Positions 5,541 through 13,800 of a DNA stretch of 17,335 nt are shown one piece after another. The DNA lies in assembly GCA_900757865.1 (NCBI GenBank), contig CAAEPH010000035.1:1-17335 (forward strand), in the 5' to 3' direction. Both the position numbers and the translations under genes were made by a program. Each line of letters opens with the position of its first letter. Position 1 is the first letter of the stretch. This stretch comes from an uncultured Sutterella sp. (GTDB lineage Bacteria > Pseudomonadota > Gammaproteobacteria > Burkholderiales > Burkholderiaceae_F). The notes beneath the pieces are model-generated. The model was given only the letters and a program-made list of their open reading frames with translations, did not search any database and was not told the origin of the DNA.

Positions 5541-5736
5541 TTTAACAAAAATGCTCGCCATCGTCGACCGTTTCCTTCGGCGGTTTGTGGCTTCCTGCAT
5601 TCAAGCGCTGTCCAATAGCGCGAACACCACCAAGACGACTTGATGATCTCGATACGGCACGACTTCTTCTGCTGAACAGCACTTCAGGCTAAAATGACCG
5701 TACTTTATTCGACACAATAACCAATCCATTATTCCT
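5541..5736. other. Intergenic region before the TPR-like gene, with a 30-codon ORF
   Basis: Base composition rises abruptly here compared with the AT-rich stretch before it. A plus-strand ATG at 5551 opens a 30-residue frame ending at 5643, with a basic, amphipathic N-terminal half (MLAIVDRFLRRFVASC). It has no clear ribosome binding site. It may be a small protein, a leader peptide or a leftover of a larger gene. TAAAAT at 5690-5695 could be a -10 element for the gene at 5737, with only a poor -35 (TTCTGC, 5667-5672). Confidence 0.3.
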
Positions 5737-7356
5737 ATGACCGAAACGACATTGCCAGAGAATCCTCTAGAACAGCTCATCCAACTCAATGCCCAAGGCA
5801 ACTACGAAGCAGCGCTCGAAGCGGTTGACGCATTGCCCGACGATCTTCGCGACCCGCTCATCGACAAAGAAATTGCCCGCGCTTATATCGGACTCACCAC
5901 CGAGGACGATGACGATGCTCAGCGGGTGTTTGGTCAAGTCGCACAGATGTTAGAGCGCGCGATTGAAGACGCACCCGGTATTCAGAGCGACCCTGACTGG
6001 CTCGCTCTCACGGGCACGGCTTTGGCGCGAAGTACTGACGGCGCCGCCATGGCGCTAGCTTATTTGCAAGCTGCTCTTCAGGTCTATCCTGACGACGTCC
6101 CGTTGAGTCAATCGCGCGCGACACTCGAGTCGCTTTTGAATGAAGCCAACGCGAAAGTGAACTCTCCTTTGGGGATTGAACGCCCCTTTGCGCAACGCAT
6201 CGCTCAGTTCTGGGCTGGATTTGCGCAATTTGAACGGGAACTCTATTTTGATCTCCAAACGGCTCGCTCTGAAGCGGAACGTGGAGCAAAACTGCAAGCT
6301 CTCGTGGGGTCATTGGAAAACGTGTTGCCTGATGTGGGGTTTGAACTCACACAAGAGGAGGTCACCAATGAAAAAGGGGAGACGGCCCCCGTTTTCATCA
6401 TTCAATTACTGTCTGCGGGAAGTAAAGTACGCCTCGCGGCCATTGCTCGTTTCTTAGCCGAATCACCCGAAACGATTGATGAACGTTGGCTCTTTTGCGC
6501 GCACTCGGCAGCGAACCCCAACGCTTTTGTGGTGGGGCCTCAAGAGCGGATTCACGCGGGCGAAGTGAAGGCTTGGCTTGTCGAAGACGCCCGAGGACAG
6601 GGCACCTATGCCCTGTCGCTTTGGTCCGAAAAAGCCATGCATGTGGCCGCCACCGACGGCCCCTATGCCGAGTGGCTACTCAACCAGCTCGTCCTCGCCA
6701 CGTTGGGTGAAGTGCGCGTCATGAATACCATCACCACGATAACGATGCTCGAGATGCCGCGCGACGAGGAGCCGATGCGCTTGACTGACGTTACGGCGTG
6801 GCTCGATAACGCTGCTCAAACGCATGGTGAGGAACTCACCGTGGAGCGCTGCATCGCTCAGAAACTTCAGTACCACAACCAACCGAACTTGGCACTTCAG
6901 GCTTGGCGCTGCGATGTCACCCAAGGAGAAACCCATATCACGGAACTGCTCTCGGGCTACTTCTCAGGCGATGAACGTTTGGTGAACGCCCTTTGGCGCT
7001 CTGGGATTGGAGCCGGGTTCTTAGCGATTGACAAAGAAAAAGCCCAAGACCAACAAAGTGACGCTACGCTTAACACCCTTGAGCGTATTGGGGTGGCGTT
7101 GAGCTCCTTGCCACAAGCCCTTTTTATGACAGGCCTTGCCCACGGGGAGCGCTACGACTACGTGGACCTCTTGGCCTGGGATTTAGGCGGTGGCTTAAAA
7201 GCGCTCGCGCAAAACTTGAAGGACGCAGGGCTCGTAGAGGGCGTTTATTACGTCCCCATGCGCGCCAATCGACAAACGACCCCGTTGAGCGATCTGCTCG
7301 ATGGCGTGGTTGACAGCGCTAGAGCGCCATCAGCGTCATTGAGCCAACATCCATAA
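5737..7356 (+). CDS. 539-residue protein with TPR-like N-terminus, function unknown
   Basis: The N-terminal ~130 residues are acidic helical repeats (QLNAQGNYEAALEAVDALP, AQRVFGQVAQMLERAI, ALAYLQAALQVYPDD) spaced like tetratricopeptide helices. These usually form a scaffold for protein partners. The remainder (about 140-539) looks globular and cytoplasmic, with no signal peptide or membrane helix. A region around 185-330 (beginning ALVGSLENVLPDVGFELT) vaguely resembles the DUF695/DUF4026 type of protein, but this is a weak impression. The C-terminal part (about 400-525) has no recognised motif. The gene is a single cistron ended by a strong terminator shared with the convergent dmsAB operon. 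Codon use matches dmsA and recD2 rather than the AT-rich left part, so it looks resident. No role can be given beyond possible protein interaction. Confidence 0.85.
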   Translation: MTETTLPENPLEQLIQLNAQGNYEAALEAVDALPDDLRDPLIDKEIARAYIGLTTEDDDDAQRVFGQVAQMLERAIEDAPGIQSDPDWLALTGTALARSTDGAAMALAYLQAALQVYPDDVPLSQSRATLESLLNEANAKVNSPLGIERPFAQRIAQFWAGFAQFERELYFDLQTARSEAERGAKLQALVGSLENVLPDVGFELTQEEVTNEKGETAPVFIIQLLSAGSKVRLAAIARFLAESPETIDERWLFCAHSAANPNAFVVGPQERIHAGEVKAWLVEDARGQGTYALSLWSEKAMHVAATDGPYAEWLLNQLVLATLGEVRVMNTITTITMLEMPRDEEPMRLTDVTAWLDNAAQTHGEELTVERCIAQKLQYHNQPNLALQAWRCDVTQGETHITELLSGYFSGDERLVNALWRSGIGAGFLAIDKEKAQDQQSDATLNTLERIGVALSSLPQALFMTGLAHGERYDYVDLLAWDLGGGLKALAQNLKDAGLVEGVYYVPMRANRQTTPLSDLLDGVVDSARAPSASLSQHP

Positions 7357-7370
7357 TTCGGTCATAACCC

Positions 7371-7426
7371 AAAAACGGAGCTCCTCACACACGCTGACGT
7401 TGCCATGTGAGGAGCTCGTCCTTTTT
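7371..7426. terminator. Bidirectional intrinsic terminator between the TPR-like gene and dmsB
   Basis: GAGCTCCTCACA (7378-7389) and TGTGAGGAGCTC (7406-7417) form a perfect 12-bp stem around a 16-base loop. A T5 tract lies to the right (7422-7426) and an A5 tract to the left (7371-7375). The hairpin can therefore end transcripts from both convergent sides. Confidence 0.9.
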
Positions 7427-7506
7427 ATGCCTTTTCTGAGGCGAACCGCTAACTGAAGGTGGACGTCCGATGAACGTTCCTTCACTATCGCGTCATCGAA
7501 ACCTCA

Positions 7507-8118
7507 TCAAAAGCGGTGGGCCTGGGCATGCTGACCGCTCAGGCGTGAAGCCGCTTTGCTGGGTTTGATCACCAAGCTCGGCTGCGTCTGTGCCGAAGAG
7601 AGCAGAGGGGCCAAATCGGCAAGGGTACCGTGACGCCGACGCAGTTCATCAATGTCCCCAAACTCAATGGCGCGCTCGGGGCAGCTCTCCACGCATACGG
7701 GTTGTCCCCCTTGGCTCGTGCGATCAAGGCACCCGTCACACTTGAGCATCTTATGTGCTTTCGTATCCAATTGTGGCACCTCGTAGGGGCAAGCGCTCGC
7801 ACACGCCCCACACCCAATGCACTTGTCGCGATCAATCACGACTAACCCGTCCTCTTCACGCTTCAAATGGGCACCCGTCGGGCACACCTTCACACAAGCA
7901 GGATGGGCACACTCGTGGCACGCCACCGAAAGGTAATAGGCGAAGACAGACTGTCGCCACGTCCCGTCGCCGTTAGGGATCCAATCCCCGCCTTCGACCT
8001 CAAGTACGCGACGCAAATTGAGCCCTAATGGGGTATTTTTTGCATCCGCACACGCCACGGAACACGTGCGGCACCCAGTGCAACGGCTCACATCAATAAA
8101 AAAGCCTTTTTGTGTCAT
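7507..8118 (-). CDS. dmsB: DmsB-type four-cluster ferredoxin subunit
   Basis: The 203-residue electron-transfer subunit of a DMSO-reductase-type enzyme carries sixteen Cys in four [4Fe-4S] groups: C13/16/19/23, C67/70/75/79, C100/103/106/110 and C127/130/142/146. The spacing is that of E. coli DmsB (about 205 residues). It passes electrons from a membrane quinol oxidase subunit to the [4Fe-4S] and molybdenum sites of DmsA. It has no signal peptide and is expected to be carried across the membrane with DmsA by the Tat system. The start at 8118 is preferred over an in-frame ATG at 8154. GGAGG lies nine bases before 8118, and the upstream start would overlap the end of dmsA and add a non-homologous basic stretch. 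The gene follows dmsA after 16 bases. No dmsC follows. Confidence 0.93.
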   Translation of the reverse strand: MTQKGFFIDVSRCTGCRTCSVACADAKNTPLGLNLRRVLEVEGGDWIPNGDGTWRQSVFAYYLSVACHECAHPACVKVCPTGAHLKREEDGLVVIDRDKCIGCGACASACPYEVPQLDTKAHKMLKCDGCLDRTSQGGQPVCVESCPERAIEFGDIDELRRRHGTLADLAPLLSSAQTQPSLVIKPSKAASRLSGQHAQAHRF

Positions 8119-8134
8119 TTTTCCGTTCCTCCCA

Positions 8135-10510
8135 TTACGCTTTGCGAATCTCAACCATCACATTGTGTTGCGCGTTGCCCTTGGCGTAGGGACTCGGCCG
8201 GTGAGCCGTCAACGTATTGATGTTGCCACCGACGTCCACACGTTGGCCGTTAACCATCTTGGGGGTGTACCAGGCGCCCTGTGGAATCGTGACCACGCCT
8301 GGCATAATGCGAGGCGTGACCCGCGCAGGAAGCGCTACCGTGCCACGATCGTTAAAGATCAACACCGCATCCCCATCAGAAATACCCCGCTGTGCTGCGT
8401 CGAGCGGATTCATGAACACCGCATCGGGATGCAATGAACGCAACCGAGGCAAATTGTGGAACGTCGAGTGAATGCGCCCGTGCCCATGGAAGCCAAAGCA
8501 CTGCAAGGGATACTTTGTTGCTTCCACTGAACCCGGCATATCCCAGGTACGCTGGAAGGTCGGGATCGGTGTGATCACATCACCCTCGGGCAGCGTCCAA
8601 TCGGAGACTTCTTTCGCGAGCTGTTCGGAGTAGATTTCGATCTTGCCGCTCGGGGTCTTTAGCGGATGCTTCGCGGGATCGGCTCGGAAGCTCGCAAGCG
8701 CAATGGGGTCTTTGCGATAGTGCCATACTTTGGCCATCCCTGCCTTCCAGAACTCGTCAAAGGGGGGAAGTTCAGGGACTTTTTTGCGTGTCTCGTTGTA
8801 GCACCACGTCACCCAGCCCATCTGGTCGCGCCCTTCGGTGAACTCGGCTTCAAGCCCTAACGCTTTCGAGAGCAAGTGGCAAATTTCCCAACTGCTCTTT
8901 TGTGCAAACTGAGGCGTGACCGCCTGCTGAATCGCCAAGAGACTGGCCACGTCGCCGTTGCTACCGCCTTGGCTGGCAATATCAAAAGTTTCGGGACCGA
9001 GCGTATCCGGGAGCAGGATGTCCGCGTAGCGTGCCGACGGGGTCATCATGTTGTCGCAGACGACCAAAAATTCGAGCTTTGAGGTGTCTTTCAACACGCG
9101 ATCTGTCCAGTTGCTGTCACCGTGCTGGTTGATCAGCGTGTTGCCACCCGAGTTGATCATCATCTTGATGTCGCTCTTGAGCGCTTCCACACCCTTCAAA
9201 GCATCATGCTGACGCGTCATCGTATGCCCCCGCAGGATAGCGTCCGTCCAGAGGTAGACCGGAATTTTGGCTTTCACGGGATTCTTACCAATCGGTAAAT
9301 AGACGGCAGGGAAGGGGGTGTTACCTTCGTGTTCACCGGAATTGGTTCCGGGCAGACCCACTTGTCCCAAGAGAATCGGCACCATGGCAATTGCACGCGC
9401 CGTTTGCTCACCGTTGGCGGTGCGTTGCGGGCCCCAACCTTGCGAGACAAAGAGCGGTTTGGTGTGCGCCATCACGTGCGCCAAATGACGAATCACATCG
9501 ACAGGGATGCCCGTGATGGGCGAGGCCCATTCTGGCGTTTTGGCCACGCCATCCGGACCCTCGCCCAGAATATAGGAGCGGTAGTCCGAGTGAGCCGGGG
9601 CGGAAGCGGGCAGGGTCTTCGCGTCGTACCCCACACAGTATTTGTCTAAGAACGCCTGATCGACTTCACCGCGCGTGATCCACTCATAAGCGAGCGCGGA
9701 AACGAGCGCCGCGTCGGTGCCAGGACGAATCGGTATCCACTCGTCCGCACGAGTTGAGGCCGTGTCCGTAAAGCACGGATCGATGACAATGACGCGAGGA
9801 CGGTGGCGAGTCATCGCCGCATCAATCTGAAAGCCTTTACCACCGCCCGAAGGACGCGTGACGCTGGGGTTGTTACCAAAGAGGACATAGAGCGATGCGT
9901 TCGCGATTTCTGACGGCAATGATGCAGGACGTCCACCATAGGTCAATGGGAAAGCGGCTTGAAGTTGGGCATTTGAGTAGGAGCCATAGTACTGGAGATA
10001 CCCACCCATTAAGTTCATCAAGCGCTGCCACGCACGACGAGAACTCACCAAAGACTGCTGACCAGAGCAATATTGCCAATAGATGCTGTCGTTTCCGTAC
10101 TGAGCTTTAATGCGTTGCCACTCGGAGGCAATGGTTTGGATGGCCTCGTCCCACGAGATGCGTTCAAAGCGACCTTCACCACGCTCGCCCACGCGTTTCA
10201 TCGGGAATTTGAGTCGATCGGGCGAGTAGAGACGTTCACGCATAGAACGACCACGCTGGCAAGCCCGCAACTGTCGAGGCCCTAACGTGTCGGGCGAGGT
10301 GTTATCGGTTTCAATACGAATCACTTTGCCGTTTTTGGTAAAGCACCGAAGCGGACAACGTTGGCCACAATTAATCACACAGGCGCACCACGTGTACTGT
10401 CCGAGATCTTCCACCGCTGCGGACACCGCCCGGGAAAGTGTGGACAAAGGTAACGCGCTCAGCGCGAGCGCTTGAAGAAGTGAGCGCCGGGAAAACGAAA
10501 ATGGGGTCAT
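8135..10510 (-). CDS. dmsA: DmsA-type molybdopterin oxidoreductase, Tat-exported
   Basis: The 791-residue protein aligns along its length with DmsA, the catalytic subunit reducing S- or N-oxides with a bis-molybdopterin guanine dinucleotide cofactor. A twin-arginine signal (SRRSLLQALALSALPL, from residue 7) ends near an Ala-rich site at about residue 32. The FS0 cluster ligands are C44, C48, C52 and C84, with the following RGRSM typical of DmsA. S179 in YGSYSNAQ aligns with the molybdenum-ligating Ser of E. coli DmsA. Further family blocks include LFGNNPSVTR, DEWIPIRPGTDAALV, SQGWGPQR, and near the end TPSGKIEIYS and RPSPYAKGN. The substrate cannot be read from sequence; Sutterellaceae carry several paralogues. 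GGAG lies nine bases before the ATG, and dmsB follows in one operon. No membrane anchor or dedicated chaperone gene lies nearby. Confidence 0.94.
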   Translation of the reverse strand: MTPFSFSRRSLLQALALSALPLSTLSRAVSAAVEDLGQYTWCACVINCGQRCPLRCFTKNGKVIRIETDNTSPDTLGPRQLRACQRGRSMRERLYSPDRLKFPMKRVGERGEGRFERISWDEAIQTIASEWQRIKAQYGNDSIYWQYCSGQQSLVSSRRAWQRLMNLMGGYLQYYGSYSNAQLQAAFPLTYGGRPASLPSEIANASLYVLFGNNPSVTRPSGGGKGFQIDAAMTRHRPRVIVIDPCFTDTASTRADEWIPIRPGTDAALVSALAYEWITRGEVDQAFLDKYCVGYDAKTLPASAPAHSDYRSYILGEGPDGVAKTPEWASPITGIPVDVIRHLAHVMAHTKPLFVSQGWGPQRTANGEQTARAIAMVPILLGQVGLPGTNSGEHEGNTPFPAVYLPIGKNPVKAKIPVYLWTDAILRGHTMTRQHDALKGVEALKSDIKMMINSGGNTLINQHGDSNWTDRVLKDTSKLEFLVVCDNMMTPSARYADILLPDTLGPETFDIASQGGSNGDVASLLAIQQAVTPQFAQKSSWEICHLLSKALGLEAEFTEGRDQMGWVTWCYNETRKKVPELPPFDEFWKAGMAKVWHYRKDPIALASFRADPAKHPLKTPSGKIEIYSEQLAKEVSDWTLPEGDVITPIPTFQRTWDMPGSVEATKYPLQCFGFHGHGRIHSTFHNLPRLRSLHPDAVFMNPLDAAQRGISDGDAVLIFNDRGTVALPARVTPRIMPGVVTIPQGAWYTPKMVNGQRVDVGGNINTLTAHRPSPYAKGNAQHNVMVEIRKA

Positions 10511-10552
10511 GTTTTTCTTCTCCTACATTACAGGCACCGAAAGCCTAAGAAG

Positions 10553-10578
10553 CTTGACCATGTCAGGAATGGGTCAAG
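10553..10578. repeat. Inverted repeat in the dmsA leader
   Basis: CTTGACC and GGTCAAG are perfect 7-base arms with 12 bases between them, located 43-68 bases upstream of the dmsA start codon and downstream of the predicted transcription start. It could be an operator placed to block elongation or a leader hairpin. Confidence 0.35.
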
Positions 10579-10601
10579 ATCTAGTCCTTAGGTTCATGTC
10601 C

Positions 10602-10630
10602 ATTATAATTAGGTGAAGAATATTTTTAAA
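10602..10630 (-). promoter_or_regulatory. Predicted sigma-70 promoter of dmsAB
   Basis: On the minus strand TTTAAA (10630-10625) is followed after 17 bases by a perfect TATAAT (10607-10602). The transcript would start near 10595, giving a leader of about 85 bases before the dmsA ATG. Anaerobic regulation would be expected from the family, but no convincing FNR box is visible at the usual position. Confidence 0.55.
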
Positions 10631-10818
10631 TTTTTTTGTCTTGATCACTACGTCTAAGGAAGTAAAAGAAGTACTCGTGCGTAATCCTTAAAAAAGATGA
10701 ATCATCGCTTTTGCGTTGTAAGCGTAGTCATGTTACCGATCAAACTACGGTTTCAGTTTGCATCCTAAGCAAAGCTCTTTTGCTAAAAGCGAAACGTCAC
10801 ATACTGAGACGCATCCCC

Positions 10819-10868
10819 AAAAAAGACCCACGCTAACCTAGACATTCATCTCAGAGCTAACGTGGGTC
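10819..10868 (-). terminator. Intrinsic terminator of the autotransporter gene
   Basis: Read on the minus strand, GACCCACG (10868-10861) pairs with CGTGGGTC (10832-10825) and is followed by six T (10824-10819). The stem is 8 bp with partial pairing further in and a long loop. It lies 29 bases behind the autotransporter stop codon. Confidence 0.75.
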
Positions 10869-10896
10869 AACTTGTCAAAGTCTGCTTTAACTTGCG

Positions 10897-13800
10897 TTAG
10901 AAGAGCAAACGCACGCCAGCGTTAAATTGCCAGCTCTTTTGCAGATCGTTGCCAAAGCGGTACTCGGTGTCAACAAACCCGTAGAGTTTATCCGTGATCG
11001 GGCTCTGCACACCCAAGCCCACGTCGAACCAATTACCACGGTTCTTGAACGTGACTTCACTTCCGTTGTCGGGCGTAGTGATGTCAAAAGCGCGAATCGT
11101 TTCACGGCCTCGCCATTCACGCAACCAATCGGCCTTCACATACACGCTCGAGCTCTCTTGCGCCCCAAAGTTGCGCCCAAGACGGAAGCCTAAACGTGTA
11201 ATCACGGAGTTCAAGCGATCTTGATGCACCTTCGTCTCTTGACTGGTGGTGTAGTCCGCATCACTCACCGTGAGAAGCTGAATTTGCGCTTGCGGTTCAA
11301 AATAGAGTCGACTCACCTCGTGGGTGAGTTTCTTACCGCCTTCGAGCGACAGGCTCCAAACCGAGTTGTGATAATCCGCCGTAATGCGTTCACCTCGCGA
11401 ATTAAAGAGCGTAAAGTCGTTCGAGAGCCGTCCCCAGCGAGCGACCGCGTCATAGTACCAACCCGTATTTCCAAGCCAGGTGGTGTAAGCGGTTAAGCCT
11501 ACGCGATCGCTTGAGCCTGAACCCGTGATGTTGCGATAGTGTGTATCCCCATCTTTGTAATCAAGCGCTAAACCAAAGAGTTGTTTGCCATTGTCACGCA
11601 ACCAACTGTAGTCGTAGCCCACTTGATAGGTCCAATCGCGACTTCGGAAATCACCCAGCCCTGCGTTCGAGCCCAGATGATCGTAACGAGCCCGCACCCA
11701 CAAACCGTGATTGTCGTCACCAGCTAAGCGACGCTCACCCAAGCGCTTGTTGAGACGGTCCATGTCAACTGCTTGCCAATAGTTACGGCGTGCCGTGGCC
11801 ATAATAACCTTGGCGGGTTTGGAAGGCGTTACGATCACTTTATCGAGATACCAGTTGGTACCCGCATCACCAAAGACCGAATCTGCCCACTCGGTACCCG
11901 GTTTCCCGTCACCAGCGTTATAGTTGGCGTTCTCACTATTGGCTTGGTCATACGCTTCATGGGCGAGCGTGTAGGCCATGTCGTTAAAGCCTTGATCCGT
12001 GCTCGTGACCTCAAAGAGATCGTCGCCCGTATAACCTGCGGTACTGGCAAAGCGCAGGCCTTTCATCGCCGTGACATCGGCACCATCGGCCAAAGCAACA
12101 TCAACCTTAACCGGAGAGGCCTCCGAGGCATCCTTCACATAGAGCATATCGGACGTGGTCGGATCCGAGTGAAGTGCCATCTTCACGGTGCCACCCGTAC
12201 CCGAGAGTTTACCTACGCTCACCGATGAGGCCACGTCTTTGGTCATATCGACCACGCCTTTATCAAAGGTCAATGCACTTAACGTACTTTGACCACGAGC
12301 CGTCCACGTACCACCTGCCATCGTCAGCGAAAGCGTGCCCGGTTTTTCCACCTCAAGCACTTCACCAGCAACCGTTTTTAGCGTCTCGCTATGAGGCAAG
12401 GAAGAGGGCGAGCCCACATCGAGCCAATCATCAGCACGACCTTCCCAAGTGCTCTCGGCGTTTAAGGTGATGTCCGCCGTGGCTTCATTGGCAAGCAAAA
12501 TGTCACCCACCTGACGCACCTTCGTCTTTTCGCCAATTGTTAACGCGCTCGAAGCGTTCATCACCATGTCGCCCATCACCCTCAAAGGAGCCTCATCGAG
12601 CGTTAAAGTCGCCTCATTTTCTAAGCGTAGAGCAGGGGACATCGAGGGTGAGTAGGTGGAATCTTCACTCACAACCAACTTGGTATCCACACCGCTCCAG
12701 TCCAGCTGGCTGTTATCGATAAAGAGGGCTTCATTGGGATCGTCAGCCGTGGCTGTTTTCCCCTCAGCTCCACGCAAGTTTTGGATCGTGAGTTTAGGAT
12801 TAGCACCGTTGACCTTAGCGAAAGTAACGTTCGAGTAGTTAACGACCGACAGAGCACCACCCGTCAAGACCGTCTCAGGTGATGTGATATCTAGCGTCCC
12901 TATACTCTCAACCAGCGTATCACCCTCAATGTTAAAAACACCGTCTGCCGACACCTTCAAGGTGCTAGCGTAACTACTAAAAATAGGTCTGGTTTGGATA
13001 ATCTCAATCGTATTGAAGCCTTCATTGGCCATTATGTTAACGTTCTTCCCTTTGAAAGAGACCTGAGCGAAATCTTCAACTCTTACTGTTGGACCTACAA
13101 CAACCTGGTCATTGGCGCCTTTTGTTTTATTAATCACAAGGTCGTCAGTGGCATTGAGATTGACTATGGCATCTCGATCAAACGCTCTTAACCCTTTATT
13201 GATCGTTATAGAACGTGCGTTTACTTCAGAAATGGATCCCCTTTCGGAAATAAAACCATAGTTATACTGTGTAGGCTTATAATTATTGATGGTTGAAGGG
13301 TCAAAGGGTGGGTAATAGTACGCTTGACCATTAATAACAAAATCCGCATTCGAACTGTTTACAGTCAGAGCCTTGATGGGACTATTAACATAACTCTTAG
13401 CGATGTAGACCCCGTTAGTAACCTTGATGGCTTTCACTTTGTCACTTTTCAGATTCATCCCTAAATCTGTGGCTTTGTCCATAGAAGAAAGGAGGTTACT
13501 GAAAGTCCATTCACTATTTTCGGATGCCTGATCCGTGGACTCAATAGTCACGGAGCCAGAATTATAGAGATTGTTTCCAATGTCAATATTGCCACCTGCT
13601 TTGACATTGACCTTGTTGTTCCCACCAGACCAAGTCCTAATGCCACCCTCAATCGTCAGGTTCTCATCCGCTGTAATGTTGACAACAGAATCTCTATGAA
13701 CACTAATAGCTGTTACTAACAAATTCTCTTTCACCTTTTTACCGTCAGACGAATCACTTAACTGGATATTTTTCCCTTTAAATGTTAATTCTCCCCAGGA

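Larger units (their letters stand above)
10511..10818. other. 308-base intergenic region between dmsA and the autotransporter terminator
   Basis: No gene is seen. The region holds the dmsA promoter and a 7-bp inverted repeat CTTGACC / GGTCAAG (10553-10559, 10572-10578) in the expected dmsA leader. It also has a small palindrome GATGA-A-TCATC (10696-10706) and a 6-bp hairpin AGCAAA / TTTGCT (10768-10784). A TTGATC half-site (10641-10646) lies upstream of the promoter, but no full FNR-type TTGAT-N4-ATCAA box was found. Confidence 0.5.

Noticed and set aside
6008..6313. Long minus-strand frames opposite the TPR-like gene
   Set aside because: They lie wholly inside a well-supported plus-strand gene, have composition typical of antisense shadows and have no ribosome binding site.
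8018..8437. 139-codon plus-strand frame across the dmsA/dmsB junction
   Set aside because: It is antisense to two clearly recognised genes and the translation has no domain or signal; a shadow frame.
10641..10657. FNR-type site upstream of dmsA
   Set aside because: Only one half-site (TTGAT) fits, the other half does not match ATCAA, and the distance to the predicted transcription start is not the usual 41.5 bases.
11773..12228. 151-codon plus-strand frame inside the autotransporter gene
   Set aside because: It is antisense to the passenger coding region, with a His/Arg-rich random-like composition and no start signals.
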